A stretch of 64,000 nt of DNA from Draconibacterium aestuarii (lineage in GTDB: Bacteria > Bacteroidota > Bacteroidia > Bacteroidales > Prolixibacteraceae). The stretch is from assembly GCA_026671195.1 (NCBI GenBank), contig JAPOHD010000068.1:62001-126000 (forward strand), given 5' to 3'. Position numbers and translations under genes: made by a program. Positions 28,014 to 41,040 of this stretch are shown here, one piece after another (position 1 is the stretch's first letter; each line of letters begins with the position of its first letter). The notes under the pieces are model-generated. The model did not search any database, had not been told where the DNA came from, and saw nothing but the letters and a program-made list of their open reading frames with translations.

Positions 28014-28040
28014 AAGTGCCGTAGTTTTACCAGGGCACTT
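28014..28040. terminator. Weak hairpin between convergent regulator and E1 genes
   Basis: AAGTGCC (28014-28020) pairs with GGCACTT (28034-28040) across a 13-base loop, directly after the regulator stop. The T-tract is poor, so termination strength is doubtful. Confidence 0.4.
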
Positions 28041-28047
28041 AGCAATT

Positions 28048-30459
28048 TTACAATTCCGGAAATTTTGTTGGTTCCACTTCGCGCATCATTTCGTACACAT
28101 TTCTGAAGAGACGTTCAACATTAGGTTTCGAAAAATATTCTCCGTCAATTCCGTAGGCTGGCCGGTGTTCTCTTGCAGGTAATGTACGTGGTGCAGTATC
28201 CAGGTAGTTAAATGCTTTTTGTTCTTCCATAACTTTTTGCATCATATATGCGCTTGCACCTCCCGGAACATCTTCATCCATAAAAATTACTTTATTTGTC
28301 TTTTTTACCGACTCCAATATAACATGATTTACATCGAAAGGCATTAAGGTTTGCACATCGATTACTTCAATAGATATTCCTTTAAAATCTTGTAATAATT
28401 TGGCTGCTTTTACTGCGTGGTGTACATTCCATGCGTAGGTAACCACTGTCACATCGGTTCCTTCAATCATAATTTCCGGTACGCCAAGCGGAACTTTATA
28501 CTCGCCATGATTTGCCGGAAGTTTTTCTTTTACGTTGTACCCTTTCAAAGGTTCAATAACTATGGCCGGGTCGTTTCCTTCTAAAAGTATGTTGTAAAAA
28601 CCGGCAGCCTGTGTCAGGTTGCGCGGAACGCACAAATACATTCCGCGTAACGATCCCAGTAACATTTGCATGGGCGAACCGGCATGCCAGATGCCTTGCA
28701 ACTGGTGTCCGCGTGTACGTACAATTAAGGGGGCAGCTTGTTTCCCTTTGGTACGGTATTGCAAGGTCGCCACATCGTCGCTTAACTGCGACTGTGCATA
28801 AATCAGGTAATCCAGATACTGGATCTCGGCAATGGGCCGGAATCCTCTCATAGCCAAACCAATTCCCTGCCCAATAATGGTAGCCTCCCGAATTCCGGTA
28901 TCCGAAACACGGTCGATTCCGAACTTTGCCTGCATGCCTTTCATGCCCTGGTTTACTCCGCCTAATTTACCTGTGTCCTCGCCAAATGTGACCAGGTTCG
29001 GATATTTTTGAAACAGGATATCAAAGTTTTTATTTACTACTTCAGAGCCATTTACATCCACAGAACCGTCATCATACTTAACAGGATTACTTTCAATGTT
29101 TAAAGCTGAATCTTTACCGGTGCGGTACAAATTACTGTTGTAGAATCCTGCAGTTCGCTCTTCAAATTTTTTTATCCAGGTTTGCAACTCTTTACGTTCT
29201 TCCTGCAAGTCGGGGATTAAATGGATTTCAAGATTTAATCGTTTGGCAAAACTTACATGTGACCTTCGTGTGGGGAAAATCTTTTTGGTTACTTTTTCAA
29301 ATCGGCGTAAACTTTGTAACTCTGTTTTTTTATCCAGTCGAACCAATATGTCTTTTAATATTTCTCTTTCTTTTAGAAAACCATCAGTATAATTTTTCCA
29401 GGCTATATTTTTGGCATCTTTAGCGTGTTTTTTTGCCGATTTTTCAATCTCAACCAACATGTCAACATCAGCAATCCCTGTTTCTAAAAGCCATTTGCGC
29501 ATTTGGGGTACGCTATCGTATTCATTTTCCCAGGCAAGTCGTTCCTTGGTTTTGTAGCGTTCGTGCGATCCCGAAGTGGAGTGTCCTTGGGGTTGTGTAA
29601 CTTCGTATATATGAAATACAACAGGCGTGTGGTTTTTTCGGCAAAAGTCGATTCCTTCTTTAAAAGTATTTATCAGTCCGGGGTAATCCCACCCTTTGCA
29701 CTTAAGTATTTTTATTCCGTTGGTTTCTTCTTCTTTCTCAAAGCCTTTTAAGACTTCCGAAATGCTTGATTTTGTGGTTTGCAAATCAATAGGGACACTT
29801 ATTCCAAAACCATCGTCGTAAACGGCCACAGCAAGTGGAACCTGCATAACCCCGGCAGCGTTTATCGTTTCAAAAAATATTCCTTCCGAAGTACTGGCAT
29901 CGCCAATGCTACCAAACGCTACTTCATTTCCTGTAACATTGTTGTTTAAATTATTTTTCAGATCGGGGCGCTGCCGAACAATTTTTGAGGCCTGTGCCAT
30001 TCCCAATAAACGTGGCATTTGTCCCGCAGTCGAAGAAATATCGGAGGCAGAATTGTATTGAAATGCCAGGTTTTTTATTTCACCTTCTTCATTAATATTG
30101 GGTGTGCTAAAGTGGTTGTTAAAATTCCGACCGGCAGTTGACGGATTTATTTCTTCGTCGGTATCGCCATAAATCATCGAAAAAAACTCTTCGGGCTGAA
30201 GTAAGCCAAGCGCCAGCATAAAAGTCTGATCGCGGTAGTAGCCCGATCGCCAGTCGCCTTTTTGAAAAGTTTTGGCATAAGCAATCTGAGCTACTTCTTT
30301 GCCGTCGCCAAATATTCCAAAATGTGCCCGTCCGTTATGAACTTCGCGACGACCCAGTATACTCAATTGGCGGCTTAAATAAGCTATGTAATAATCCTCA
30401 AGTGCTTCTTTCGTAGATATTTTCTTTTTAGTTGTCAATGCAGTCTTCTCAATAATCAT
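28048..30459 (-). CDS. Fused 2-oxoacid dehydrogenase E1 (alpha and beta halves in one chain)
   Basis: 803 residues from the ATG at 30459 (MIIEKTALTT); a longer frame to 30561 is unsupported. The N-terminal half is E1-alpha: GKEVAQIAYAKTF, YYRDQ, and the thiamine-diphosphate motif GDASTSEGIFFETINAAG. The C-terminal half is E1-beta: FGEDTGKLGGVNQGM, GFRPIAEIQYLDYL, RTRGHQLQGIWHAGSPMQ and IDVQTLMPFD. The fusion is common in Bacteroidota and is usually assigned to branched-chain 2-oxoacid (or pyruvate) dehydrogenase. E1 decarboxylates the oxoacid and passes the acyl group to lipoyl-E2. No E2 or E3 gene is nearby, so the complex partners are elsewhere. Confidence 0.93.
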   Translation of the reverse strand: MIIEKTALTTKKKISTKEALEDYYIAYLSRQLSILGRREVHNGRAHFGIFGDGKEVAQIAYAKTFQKGDWRSGYYRDQTFMLALGLLQPEEFFSMIYGDTDEEINPSTAGRNFNNHFSTPNINEEGEIKNLAFQYNSASDISSTAGQMPRLLGMAQASKIVRQRPDLKNNLNNNVTGNEVAFGSIGDASTSEGIFFETINAAGVMQVPLAVAVYDDGFGISVPIDLQTTKSSISEVLKGFEKEEETNGIKILKCKGWDYPGLINTFKEGIDFCRKNHTPVVFHIYEVTQPQGHSTSGSHERYKTKERLAWENEYDSVPQMRKWLLETGIADVDMLVEIEKSAKKHAKDAKNIAWKNYTDGFLKEREILKDILVRLDKKTELQSLRRFEKVTKKIFPTRRSHVSFAKRLNLEIHLIPDLQEERKELQTWIKKFEERTAGFYNSNLYRTGKDSALNIESNPVKYDDGSVDVNGSEVVNKNFDILFQKYPNLVTFGEDTGKLGGVNQGMKGMQAKFGIDRVSDTGIREATIIGQGIGLAMRGFRPIAEIQYLDYLIYAQSQLSDDVATLQYRTKGKQAAPLIVRTRGHQLQGIWHAGSPMQMLLGSLRGMYLCVPRNLTQAAGFYNILLEGNDPAIVIEPLKGYNVKEKLPANHGEYKVPLGVPEIMIEGTDVTVVTYAWNVHHAVKAAKLLQDFKGISIEVIDVQTLMPFDVNHVILESVKKTNKVIFMDEDVPGGASAYMMQKVMEEQKAFNYLDTAPRTLPAREHRPAYGIDGEYFSKPNVERLFRNVYEMMREVEPTKFPEL

Positions 30460-30611
30460 ATAAAATATTTTCCGTCTTAATTTGTCTGTAATCGCAAGAA
30501 TAACGTTTTTACTGGGGTTTTGTTCGAATTGTTTTTTATTCTGAGAGGTTTTAATATCCAATAAAAACAGGTATTTTTAGAATCTAAATCAACGCTAAAA
30601 TTATACCTGAA

Positions 30612-32459
30612 ATGAATCGTTTTATTCCCTTTTTTTTATTTGTAAGTATCGTTCTTTTGATGGTAGCTTGTTCTTCTGCTAAAACTAATTTTTATGTTTC
30701 TCCCAGTGGAGATGATGAAAACTCAGGGAGCAAACTTGATCCGTTTTTAACCATTGAAAAAGCCAAAGAGGCTCTTCAACAGTCCATTGAAAAAGACTGT
30801 GCTGAAGATCGTACTATTTGGTTGGCAGATGGTTATTACGAGATTGAAAAACCAATTGTTTTTGACGCTACTGACTTTGGAACCCGGGTGTGTAAAATAT
30901 CCATCAAAGCTGAAAACGAAGCGAACCCGGTTATTTCGGGTGGCAAGCTGGTAAAATCATGGACTAAAAATGAAGATGGTTTGTGGGTGGCAAATTTAAA
31001 GATTGATAAAGCTCCGCGCGAACTTTTTATTGAAGGTAATAGGGCTATAAGAGCACGGTTCCCAAACGATGATTATTTGAGAGTGAAAAAAGTGGGTGAT
31101 GACCGACGAACTCATTTCTATTTTGACGAAAATGAATTTCCTCTTCCTCAAAAAGTAAAGGATGTGGAACTTGTTTTACTACATGACTGGTCGATTTCGA
31201 GAATTGCAGTAAAGGAAATTGATACGGAGAAAAATAAACTCACGGCTGTTGATTCAATTGGAGCAAAAAAACCGGAATTTTTTAATCTTGATCACTGGGA
31301 ACAAAATCCACGCTATTTTTTAGAAAACGATCTTGCATTTCTGGATGCTGACTACGAATGGTATTTTGATGGTGACAAAGGAAAAGTATTTCTGAAATTA
31401 CCAGAATCTCAAACTCCTGATTTTTTACAAATAGTGGTTCCGGTTTCTGAGGGACTGATACAGATCGCAGGAGCTGAAAATGCCACTTTAAAAAATATCA
31501 GTTTTGAAGGAATAACTTTTCAGCATTGTGCCTGGCAAATTCCGGAAATGGGTTACTGTGGAGTGCAGGCCTGTCATTTCGATTCGCGTCCGGTCAAACA
31601 GGGATGGTCGGTTGTTCCTGCAGCTGTTGGAGTTGAATGGGCAGAAAATATTTCGTTCAATAATTGTGCGTTCGAAAACCTGGGTACATCCGGGCTTTGG
31701 TTTTCCACCGGTTGCAAAAACTGCAGTGTCTCAAATTCCGATTTTATTGATATTGCCGGAAATGGAATTATGATAGGTGAGGGGCGCGATCGTTTGTCCG
31801 ATGGGAAAGTATGGTGGCAGGAAGTGCCGGAACAGGTAGCAACGGGGAATACAATAGAGAATTGCTCGGTGACCGAATGCGGTACCCAATTTTATGGTGC
31901 GGTTGGAATTTGGTGCGGATTAACAGCGGAAACAACCATTCGAAACAATACGATTTTTAAGCTGCCTTACACCGGCATATCAATCGGCTGGATGTGGAGC
32001 CCGGTTCCGACTCCTTGCCGCGATAATAGTATCGATGGCAACCACATTCATCACATTCTGAATACGCTTAGCGATGGCGGTGGAATTTACATGCTGGGAT
32101 TACAACCCGGTAGTAAATTGATAAATAATCATATTCACGATGTAAAAATAAATGCCGGACGCGCCGAGAGTAACGGAATGTTTTTGGATGAAGGAACCAC
32201 TGATGTTGTGGTAGCCAATAACCTCATATACAATATTGCCAAATCACCACTTCGTTTTCATAAGGCAACTACTAATTTGGTTAAAGAGAACTACCTTTTC
32301 TGTACCAACGAAAATCCTCCCATTCGTTATAATCGAACAAATGAAGAAGACATCGAACAGGTGGATAATAAAGTGTTTAACGAAAGCGATTTAAACTACA
32401 GTTCAGAGCTTAAGAGTGCAATAAATAAAATTCTGAATGGTACACTTTTCGACGAATAG
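30612..32459 (+). CDS. Right-handed parallel beta-helix lipoprotein, GH141-like
   Basis: 615 residues with a lipobox (LLMVAC). The mature start NFYVSPSGDDENSGSKLDPFLTIEKA is the common entry motif of pectate-lyase-like beta-helix enzymes. A beta-sandwich insertion follows (about 130-270). Then come successive beta-helix rungs with N-N-C-x-F-E-N-L-G, SGLWFSTGC and NGIMIGEGRD, a pattern I associate with GH141 (fucosidase/xylanase family). It could also be an uncharacterised lyase or epimerase. It is upstream of the large GH2 gene on the same strand with 184 bases between, in a glycan-degradation context. Confidence 0.78.
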   Translation: MNRFIPFFLFVSIVLLMVACSSAKTNFYVSPSGDDENSGSKLDPFLTIEKAKEALQQSIEKDCAEDRTIWLADGYYEIEKPIVFDATDFGTRVCKISIKAENEANPVISGGKLVKSWTKNEDGLWVANLKIDKAPRELFIEGNRAIRARFPNDDYLRVKKVGDDRRTHFYFDENEFPLPQKVKDVELVLLHDWSISRIAVKEIDTEKNKLTAVDSIGAKKPEFFNLDHWEQNPRYFLENDLAFLDADYEWYFDGDKGKVFLKLPESQTPDFLQIVVPVSEGLIQIAGAENATLKNISFEGITFQHCAWQIPEMGYCGVQACHFDSRPVKQGWSVVPAAVGVEWAENISFNNCAFENLGTSGLWFSTGCKNCSVSNSDFIDIAGNGIMIGEGRDRLSDGKVWWQEVPEQVATGNTIENCSVTECGTQFYGAVGIWCGLTAETTIRNNTIFKLPYTGISIGWMWSPVPTPCRDNSIDGNHIHHILNTLSDGGGIYMLGLQPGSKLINNHIHDVKINAGRAESNGMFLDEGTTDVVVANNLIYNIAKSPLRFHKATTNLVKENYLFCTNENPPIRYNRTNEEDIEQVDNKVFNESDLNYSSELKSAINKILNGTLFDE

Positions 32460-32619
32460 TATTTTACAGAAATACATCAAAATCCGGTTTATGTAAGATT
32501 ATCGACATCGAATTACAACGTCGATCTGATTCTTCCATCCAATTTTGAGAATAAACACTTCAAAAATATTGGATCCAATTAGGTTAAACCGGTAATTTTG
32601 GAGTCTTAAAAAAAAGTAA

Positions 32620-36438
<3,819 letters not shown>

Positions 36439-36457
36439 TAAAATAAATTAGTAAAAG

Positions 36458-37258
36458 GTGCAAAAATCAATTCATATTATTGGACTGTTTATCGCAATCT
36501 TATTTTTTGTGATCAACGATGCCCGGGCCCAGAACAATACCTTTGGCGCGTATACAATGGAGGAGTTTGACTTTCAGGGAAGAGCGGCTAAAATTGTATT
36601 TCCTGAAAAAGCAAACGAAGCAAGAAACTGGATATGGCGGGCCCGGTTTTGGGGACACGAACCTCAAGCTGATCAGGCACTGCTCGATAAAGGATATCAT
36701 GTTGTTTATGTTGATGTGGCCGGACTTTTCGGAAATCCGGAGGCAGTTACGATATGGAATAATTTTTATGATTTTGTACGCGAAAAATATGATCTAAATC
36801 CAAAAACCGTTCTGGAAGGAATGAGCCGGGGTGGTTTAATAATTTACAATTGGGCCGCACAAAATACAGACAAAGTGAGTTGTATTTATGCCGATGCCCC
36901 GGTTTGCGACATTAAAAGCTGGCCGGGTGGTTTATACAAAGGAAAGGGGAGTCGGGTCGATTGGGAGTCCTGTCTGAAAGCTTATGATTTAGATGAAAAA
37001 TCGGTGAAGCGATTTAGGGGAATTCCAATTTATACTTCGAGAAAAGTGGCAAAGGCGAATATTCCTGTAATGCATATTTGCGGCGATGCCGACGATGTGG
37101 TTCCACTTGAGGAAAACACAAAAAAACTGGAAAAACAATTTAAAAAGACAGGTGGAGAGATGGAGTTGATAGTTAAGAAAGGTATAGGTCATCATCCTCA
37201 CTCTTTAAAAGATCCAAAACCAATAGTTGATTTTATTGTAAAGAATTCAGCCGATTAA
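36458..37258 (+). CDS. Secreted alpha/beta hydrolase
   Basis: 266 residues starting at GTG 36458, 19 bases after the GH2 stop. A signal peptide ends near NDARAQNN. The fold shows the nucleophile elbow EGMSRGGL (GxSxGG), an acid in CGDADDVVP and the histidine in GIGHHPHSL, so the Ser-Asp-His triad is complete. The motif WIWRARFWGHEPQ near residue 48 is typical of a prolyl-oligopeptidase-like esterase group seen in polysaccharide loci. Because it follows a GH2 gene closely it probably removes an ester (acetyl or other) from the same substrate, which is inference. Confidence 0.82.
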   Translation: MQKSIHIIGLFIAILFFVINDARAQNNTFGAYTMEEFDFQGRAAKIVFPEKANEARNWIWRARFWGHEPQADQALLDKGYHVVYVDVAGLFGNPEAVTIWNNFYDFVREKYDLNPKTVLEGMSRGGLIIYNWAAQNTDKVSCIYADAPVCDIKSWPGGLYKGKGSRVDWESCLKAYDLDEKSVKRFRGIPIYTSRKVAKANIPVMHICGDADDVVPLEENTKKLEKQFKKTGGEMELIVKKGIGHHPHSLKDPKPIVDFIVKNSAD

Positions 37259-37269
37259 AATTTCAAATA

Positions 37270-37310
37270 ATAGTTGTAGTTTGGGTAGAAGCCCGACTAT
37301 AACTATTTTG
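37270..37310 (+). terminator. Terminator after the alpha/beta hydrolase gene
   Basis: ATAGTTGTAGT (37270-37280) pairs with ACTATAACTAT (37296-37306), with an inner GGG/CCC pairing, then TTTT. It ends the beta-helix/GH2/esterase group. It also argues that the RNase H-like gene starts at 37326, because an earlier in-frame codon at 37281 lies inside this hairpin. Confidence 0.65.
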
Positions 37311-37325
37311 CGGAGTAATTCGAAA

Positions 37326-37814
37326 ATGAAAAAGCTATACTTATTTACCGATGGAAGTGTGCATGTTCAGTCAAAAATTGGATATGGTGCCTGCTTGCTT
37401 GTGTCAGAGGATGAACTTGCGGCCGGAAATCTAAAACACCGTGTTCAAACCAAACGATTTGAGAATACTTCATCGACAAAACTGGAATTACAAATGCTGC
37501 TGTGGGCTTTGTCGGAAATAAAAACGGCAGCAAAAAAAATAATTGTTTATACCGATTCGCAAACTATTGCCAGGCTGCCGGAACGCCGTAATCGATTGGA
37601 AAAAAGCAACTTCCGTTCGAAAAAAGGAGAGCTTTTAAAAAACGTTGATCTTTATCAGGAATTTTACAAGATTATTGATGGTATTGAATACGAGATAGTG
37701 CAAGTGCAGGGGCATCAACCATCGCGGCAAAAGAATTCCGTTGAGCGGATTTTTACATTTGTAGATAAGGCTTCGCGAAAGGCTTTGCGTAAGGAGATGG
37801 AAGACTTAAAGTAA
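37326..37814 (+). CDS. RNase H-like protein
   Basis: 162 residues from the ATG at 37326 (MKKLYLFTDGS). All four acidic residues of the RNase H active site can be placed: Asp9 (FTDGS), Glu54 (TKLELQML), Asp77 (YTDSQ) and Asp147 (FVDKAS), in the family's DEDD order. The family removes RNA from RNA-DNA hybrids. It lacks the N-terminal hybrid-binding domain of the usual Bacteroidota RNase HI, and it carries a basic helix (ERRNRLEKSNFRSKK) after the third acidic residue. It may act in an unusual context or be a second, minor RNase H. It follows the terminator of the preceding group. Confidence 0.8.
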   Translation: MKKLYLFTDGSVHVQSKIGYGACLLVSEDELAAGNLKHRVQTKRFENTSSTKLELQMLLWALSEIKTAAKKIIVYTDSQTIARLPERRNRLEKSNFRSKKGELLKNVDLYQEFYKIIDGIEYEIVQVQGHQPSRQKNSVERIFTFVDKASRKALRKEMEDLK

Positions 37815-37828
37815 CTCTGCAGTCGCTT

Positions 37829-38033
37829 TACAAAAATGCATTTACCATTGTAAAGTTAATCCCGTGTTTTACATACACCGTTTGTACGCCCAATCGGCCT
37901 ACTTCTTCAATGTTTCGGTATTCATCGTCGAAAAATACAGTATCGGAATAGGGAATATTAAAGTGCTATTGAATAGCTTTAAAATGTTTGATTTTCCTTC
38001 GCTCAGTAAATTATGTTGAGAGTTCGATTAAAA
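37829..38033 (-). pseudogene. Decayed 3' remnant of a magnesium-dependent phosphatase-1 (HAD family) gene
   Basis: On the minus strand the sequence reads as the C-terminal third of an MDP-1-like HAD phosphatase: K-I-K-H-F-K-A-I-Q, then an in-frame TAG (37966-37968), then HFNIPYSDTVFFDDEYRN, IEEVGRLGVQTVYVKHGI and a stop at 37829-37831. FFDDEYRNI is the diagnostic motif-III segment of that family. Nothing recognisable lies upstream, because the V/A-ATPase terminator begins at 38038. The gene has therefore lost its start and catalytic DxD region and has gained a stop. Confidence 0.8.
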
Positions 38034-38037
38034 TATC

Positions 38038-38065
38038 AAGGGCACGAAACTGAATTCGCGCCCTT
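38038..38065 (-). terminator. Terminator of the V/A-ATPase operon
   Basis: On the minus strand AAGGGCGCGAA pairs with TTCGTGCCCTT (11 base pairs, one G-T) around a six-base loop, then GATATTTTAA. It is 58 bases after the K-subunit stop. Confidence 0.75.
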
Positions 38066-38122
38066 GTTTATTATGTGTTTTTGCTTCTGTTCCAATTTGG
38101 ATTTTAGGCATTTAACAGCATA

Positions 38123-38590
38123 CTAACCTGGGATTCCACCCATTCCGAATACCATGGCCAACAGTGCAACGGTTTCGATGATACCCATTGCAGCAATGTA
38201 CATACCTGCACCTTGTTTGTCGTCAACAGCCAGGTTTGAACAAGCTGCTGCACCTGCTTTACCCTGCATAATTGCTGACGCTGCAATGGCAATACCAACA
38301 AAAAATGCCCAAATCATTTGGTTGGGGTAGCTGTCAGGACTAAGGTTTGCACCGCTCATCGCATTCATAAAAATCATACCGTAAATTACCTGGCTCAATG
38401 GCATACCCACCATTGCCAATGCCAGCGACGGAAGTTTTTTCTTGTCTTTGATTGATTGTTTCCAAAGCCCCATAGCGCCCATGGCGGCAATTCCGGTTCC
38501 GATTGCTGAACCTACACCTGCTATCCCTAATGCAATGGCGTGTCCGCCAAAGCCTGTTACTGTTGTCGATAAAATTGTTGTTAAAGTCAT
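38123..38590 (-). CDS. ntpK: V/A-type ATPase subunit K (membrane rotor ring)
   Basis: 155 residues forming two helical hairpins (four membrane helices), the 16-kDa duplicated rotor subunit. Aligned by eye with the sodium-binding Enterococcus hirae ring: P64-L65-S66-Q67 (E. hirae P62-G63-T64-Q65), Q109 in IMQGKAGAAA (E. hirae Q110 in IAQGKVAAAG) and E139-T140 (E. hirae E139-T140). The ion-carrying glutamate and both glutamines are thus present, with Ser replacing Thr64. This favours sodium coupling over protons. It is the last gene of the operon, 6 bases after subunit I. Confidence 0.93.
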   Translation of the reverse strand: MTLTTILSTTVTGFGGHAIALGIAGVGSAIGTGIAAMGAMGLWKQSIKDKKKLPSLALAMVGMPLSQVIYGMIFMNAMSGANLSPDSYPNQMIWAFFVGIAIAASAIMQGKAGAAACSNLAVDDKQGAGMYIAAMGIIETVALLAMVFGMGGIPG

Positions 38591-38596
38591 ATTATT

Positions 38597-40435
38597 CTAC
38601 TTTTTAAGATTTTGTTTTTTTATTTTAAAAGGATTGTATTTATTGCCCGAGAACTCTACATCAGCATGTCCGGCATATTCAAGCATATTTAGTCGTACAC
38701 CATGCACAATTACGGCCATAGCAGCTAAAATCATGTTCAGTCCGTGTCCGAGTACCAGAATAATAACGGCTCCAATTCCCGAAGCAAGGGTTGTTACCCC
38801 ATCACCAATGGCCATTTGGTTAAAGCTTGAAGCCATCAATACTGTTGATAATCCCACGGCATATAGTCTGATGTATGAAATAATATCGGAAAATCCGTTA
38901 ATGATACTCAATGGTAAATCTCCGAGTGAAGACAGAAGGCCTTTGAAAAAACTTGTTCCGGGTTTTGAGAAAAAAGCCACAAGTACAGCACCTCCAATAA
39001 ATAACCACATCATTATTGCGGGGGCCGGAATCGAAAGTACCATCTGACTAACTACAAAATATAGTCCCCAGATGATGGATACCCATCCCAGTTGTGCAAT
39101 GGCTTTTACGCTGTAATGAAATTTCCAGGCGGTTTGCAAATGACCAATGGTAAGATGAATGGCACCTATTAAGAACATAAGTTTTTGAATAAATACCGTG
39201 TCGCCACCAAAACTTGCCAGCTGTGTTACTTTAAGTTCTCTTAAAACCGGTATATCGGCAATTGCTTCGGCACCAAAATAGGTTCCGGTCAATATTCCCC
39301 AAATCATTATCGAAGATGAAAGGGTATACATTAATGCAAAATCCACTTTTTTAATGAATTTCTGTTTGCGGTGTACCAACAAAGTAACGAGTAAGAATAC
39401 CAACCCATAGCCAGCGTCACCAACCAGAATGCCTGTAAAAAAGGTAAAGAATATCATAAATACCCTTGATACATCCATTTCCCGGTAACCAGGAACCAGC
39501 CCCATGAAATTCATCACCGGCGTTATTCGTTCGGCCCATTTCGAGGTACGGACAAGTGTCGGAACTTCGTCCATTTCTTCTTCCAGGGGTTCTTCAATTA
39601 CGTACCCCCAATGATGTTCTTCTGCAGTTTCTACAAACTGATCAACCGCATCAACAGGCAAAAATCCTTTCCAAAAGCGCACCTGGTTATCGATTGATAT
39701 TCCACCAAACTGAACATTACGTACATCAAACCGGCGGATTCGTTCCTGAAGTGCATCTTCCAACAGATTTTTCTGTGTATTCAGCGCAGCCATCAACCCT
39801 TCGATATGATCGAGTTCTTCATCTGTAATGGCAATCAGATCAGTTAATTCATCGTACTGTTCCACCGGAATTTCAACTTCCAGGAAAGGTAACTTTTCAT
39901 TTTCATCCGACGAAACCAAAGCAATACGGTAAGTGGTTTCATCTTTACCTACCAGTTGTATGTCTTCGCGTTTGCTAACTAATTTATATTCTTTTTCATC
40001 GAGTTTATACAGTCGGATTGAAACTCCTTTTTCGCGCAGTTCATCAACGTCGGCTAAAGAAATCGTTCCCCAGGTATTGTACCATTGAACGGCACGAATA
40101 TGTTCCTGTTTTTTGTCTTCAAAATAAATACGACTGTGTTCTGAATCCAGAACCTTTTCCATCATTTCAATTGCTCCGCGCTCGTTTTCGATGTAAACCG
40201 AATAATCAATCGGAACCGGATCCGGAACAGGTGTTTTATCGTATCTGCTCAAAATTGAAATGGCTTCCTGCAATTGTTTTATGCGGGCATCTACTCGTTC
40301 AATTGACTCGTGTTTTGCCGGCTGAAAAGGTGCCACATGCACAACGCCAAGTTGTCCCAGAAGTGTTAAATCGGCATCAACATCTTCTTCTGCATCAGGC
40401 AAAAAAAGAATCAGCTTTTTCATTTTGGTAATCAT
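38597..40435 (-). CDS. ntpI: V/A-type ATPase subunit I (stator membrane subunit)
   Basis: 612 residues. The N-terminal cytoplasmic half (about 1-310) is helical and contacts the peripheral stalks. The C-terminal half has about seven to eight membrane helices, including FFTGILVGDAGYGLVFLLV and the SYIRLYAVGLSTVLMASSFN block, whose arginine faces the rotor glutamate during ion transfer. The start is ATG 40435, overlapping the subunit D stop as ATGA; an alternative ATG is at 40423. It forms the ion half-channels with subunit K. Confidence 0.95.
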   Translation of the reverse strand: MITKMKKLILFLPDAEEDVDADLTLLGQLGVVHVAPFQPAKHESIERVDARIKQLQEAISILSRYDKTPVPDPVPIDYSVYIENERGAIEMMEKVLDSEHSRIYFEDKKQEHIRAVQWYNTWGTISLADVDELREKGVSIRLYKLDEKEYKLVSKREDIQLVGKDETTYRIALVSSDENEKLPFLEVEIPVEQYDELTDLIAITDEELDHIEGLMAALNTQKNLLEDALQERIRRFDVRNVQFGGISIDNQVRFWKGFLPVDAVDQFVETAEEHHWGYVIEEPLEEEMDEVPTLVRTSKWAERITPVMNFMGLVPGYREMDVSRVFMIFFTFFTGILVGDAGYGLVFLLVTLLVHRKQKFIKKVDFALMYTLSSSIMIWGILTGTYFGAEAIADIPVLRELKVTQLASFGGDTVFIQKLMFLIGAIHLTIGHLQTAWKFHYSVKAIAQLGWVSIIWGLYFVVSQMVLSIPAPAIMMWLFIGGAVLVAFFSKPGTSFFKGLLSSLGDLPLSIINGFSDIISYIRLYAVGLSTVLMASSFNQMAIGDGVTTLASGIGAVIILVLGHGLNMILAAMAVIVHGVRLNMLEYAGHADVEFSGNKYNPFKIKKQNLKK

Positions 40436-41040
40436 GATGCTGCCTCCTCTCTTTTTTTAGTTTTTACAACCTTGGCCGTTGCGATTGTCAAACGCTCGTC
40501 GTCCTGTAATTTTTGCCCGATTTTACGAATCGCCATTTGAGCATTCGGAATTCGTCGGTTTTCGAATAGTTTTACCCTTGCGCGAACCTCTAATAATTCT
40601 TCTTCTAAAAGTTCTATCTGATCTTGTAAACACTTGATCTCAGCCATAAGCTGAAGTTGCTCCTGCATAAGTAACACGGCGTCATCCACCCACAAAGGTG
40701 TTTCTTCGCCGGTTGGCATTACGTTAAAATCAACTCTTTCGAATTGCTGAACGCGTACTCCGGCCACATCAACAGGTTGTGTAATTATTTCGTGTACCGA
40801 AATAAACGAATTTATATCCACCCACGAGTCGCTCATTACTGCAACCCAGGGTGTGGCTTTCTTTTCGTTCTTTTCAATGGCTTCGCGAATGCGTTCAATG
40901 TTTTCAGCAATGGAATTTATGGTTGCAATCAACGATTTTTCCATGGCTTCAAACAAGGGCAGCATGCGCAACGAAACCTTGAGGATTTTCTTCTGCCGGG
41001 CACGTTCTGTTTTCGTATATTTTATCTTTACTCCTGCCAT
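40432..41040 (-). CDS. ntpD: V/A-type ATPase subunit D (central shaft)
   Basis: 202 residues, mostly two long helices as expected for the rotary shaft: ARQKKILKVSLRMLPLFEAME at the start and NRRIPNAQMAIRKIGQKLQDDE near the C-terminus. It is the counterpart of F-type gamma and turns inside the A3B3 head. It overlaps the DUF2764 gene by 13 bases at its start and subunit I by 4 bases at its end. Confidence 0.9.
   Translation of the reverse strand: MAGVKIKYTKTERARQKKILKVSLRMLPLFEAMEKSLIATINSIAENIERIREAIEKNEKKATPWVAVMSDSWVDINSFISVHEIITQPVDVAGVRVQQFERVDFNVMPTGEETPLWVDDAVLLMQEQLQLMAEIKCLQDQIELLEEELLEVRARVKLFENRRIPNAQMAIRKIGQKLQDDERLTIATAKVVKTKKREEAAS

Noticed and set aside
38442-39047. Plus-strand open frame of 201 codons
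   Set aside because: It lies opposite the K and I subunit genes of the ATPase, both certain, and has low-complexity Ile/Pro composition.
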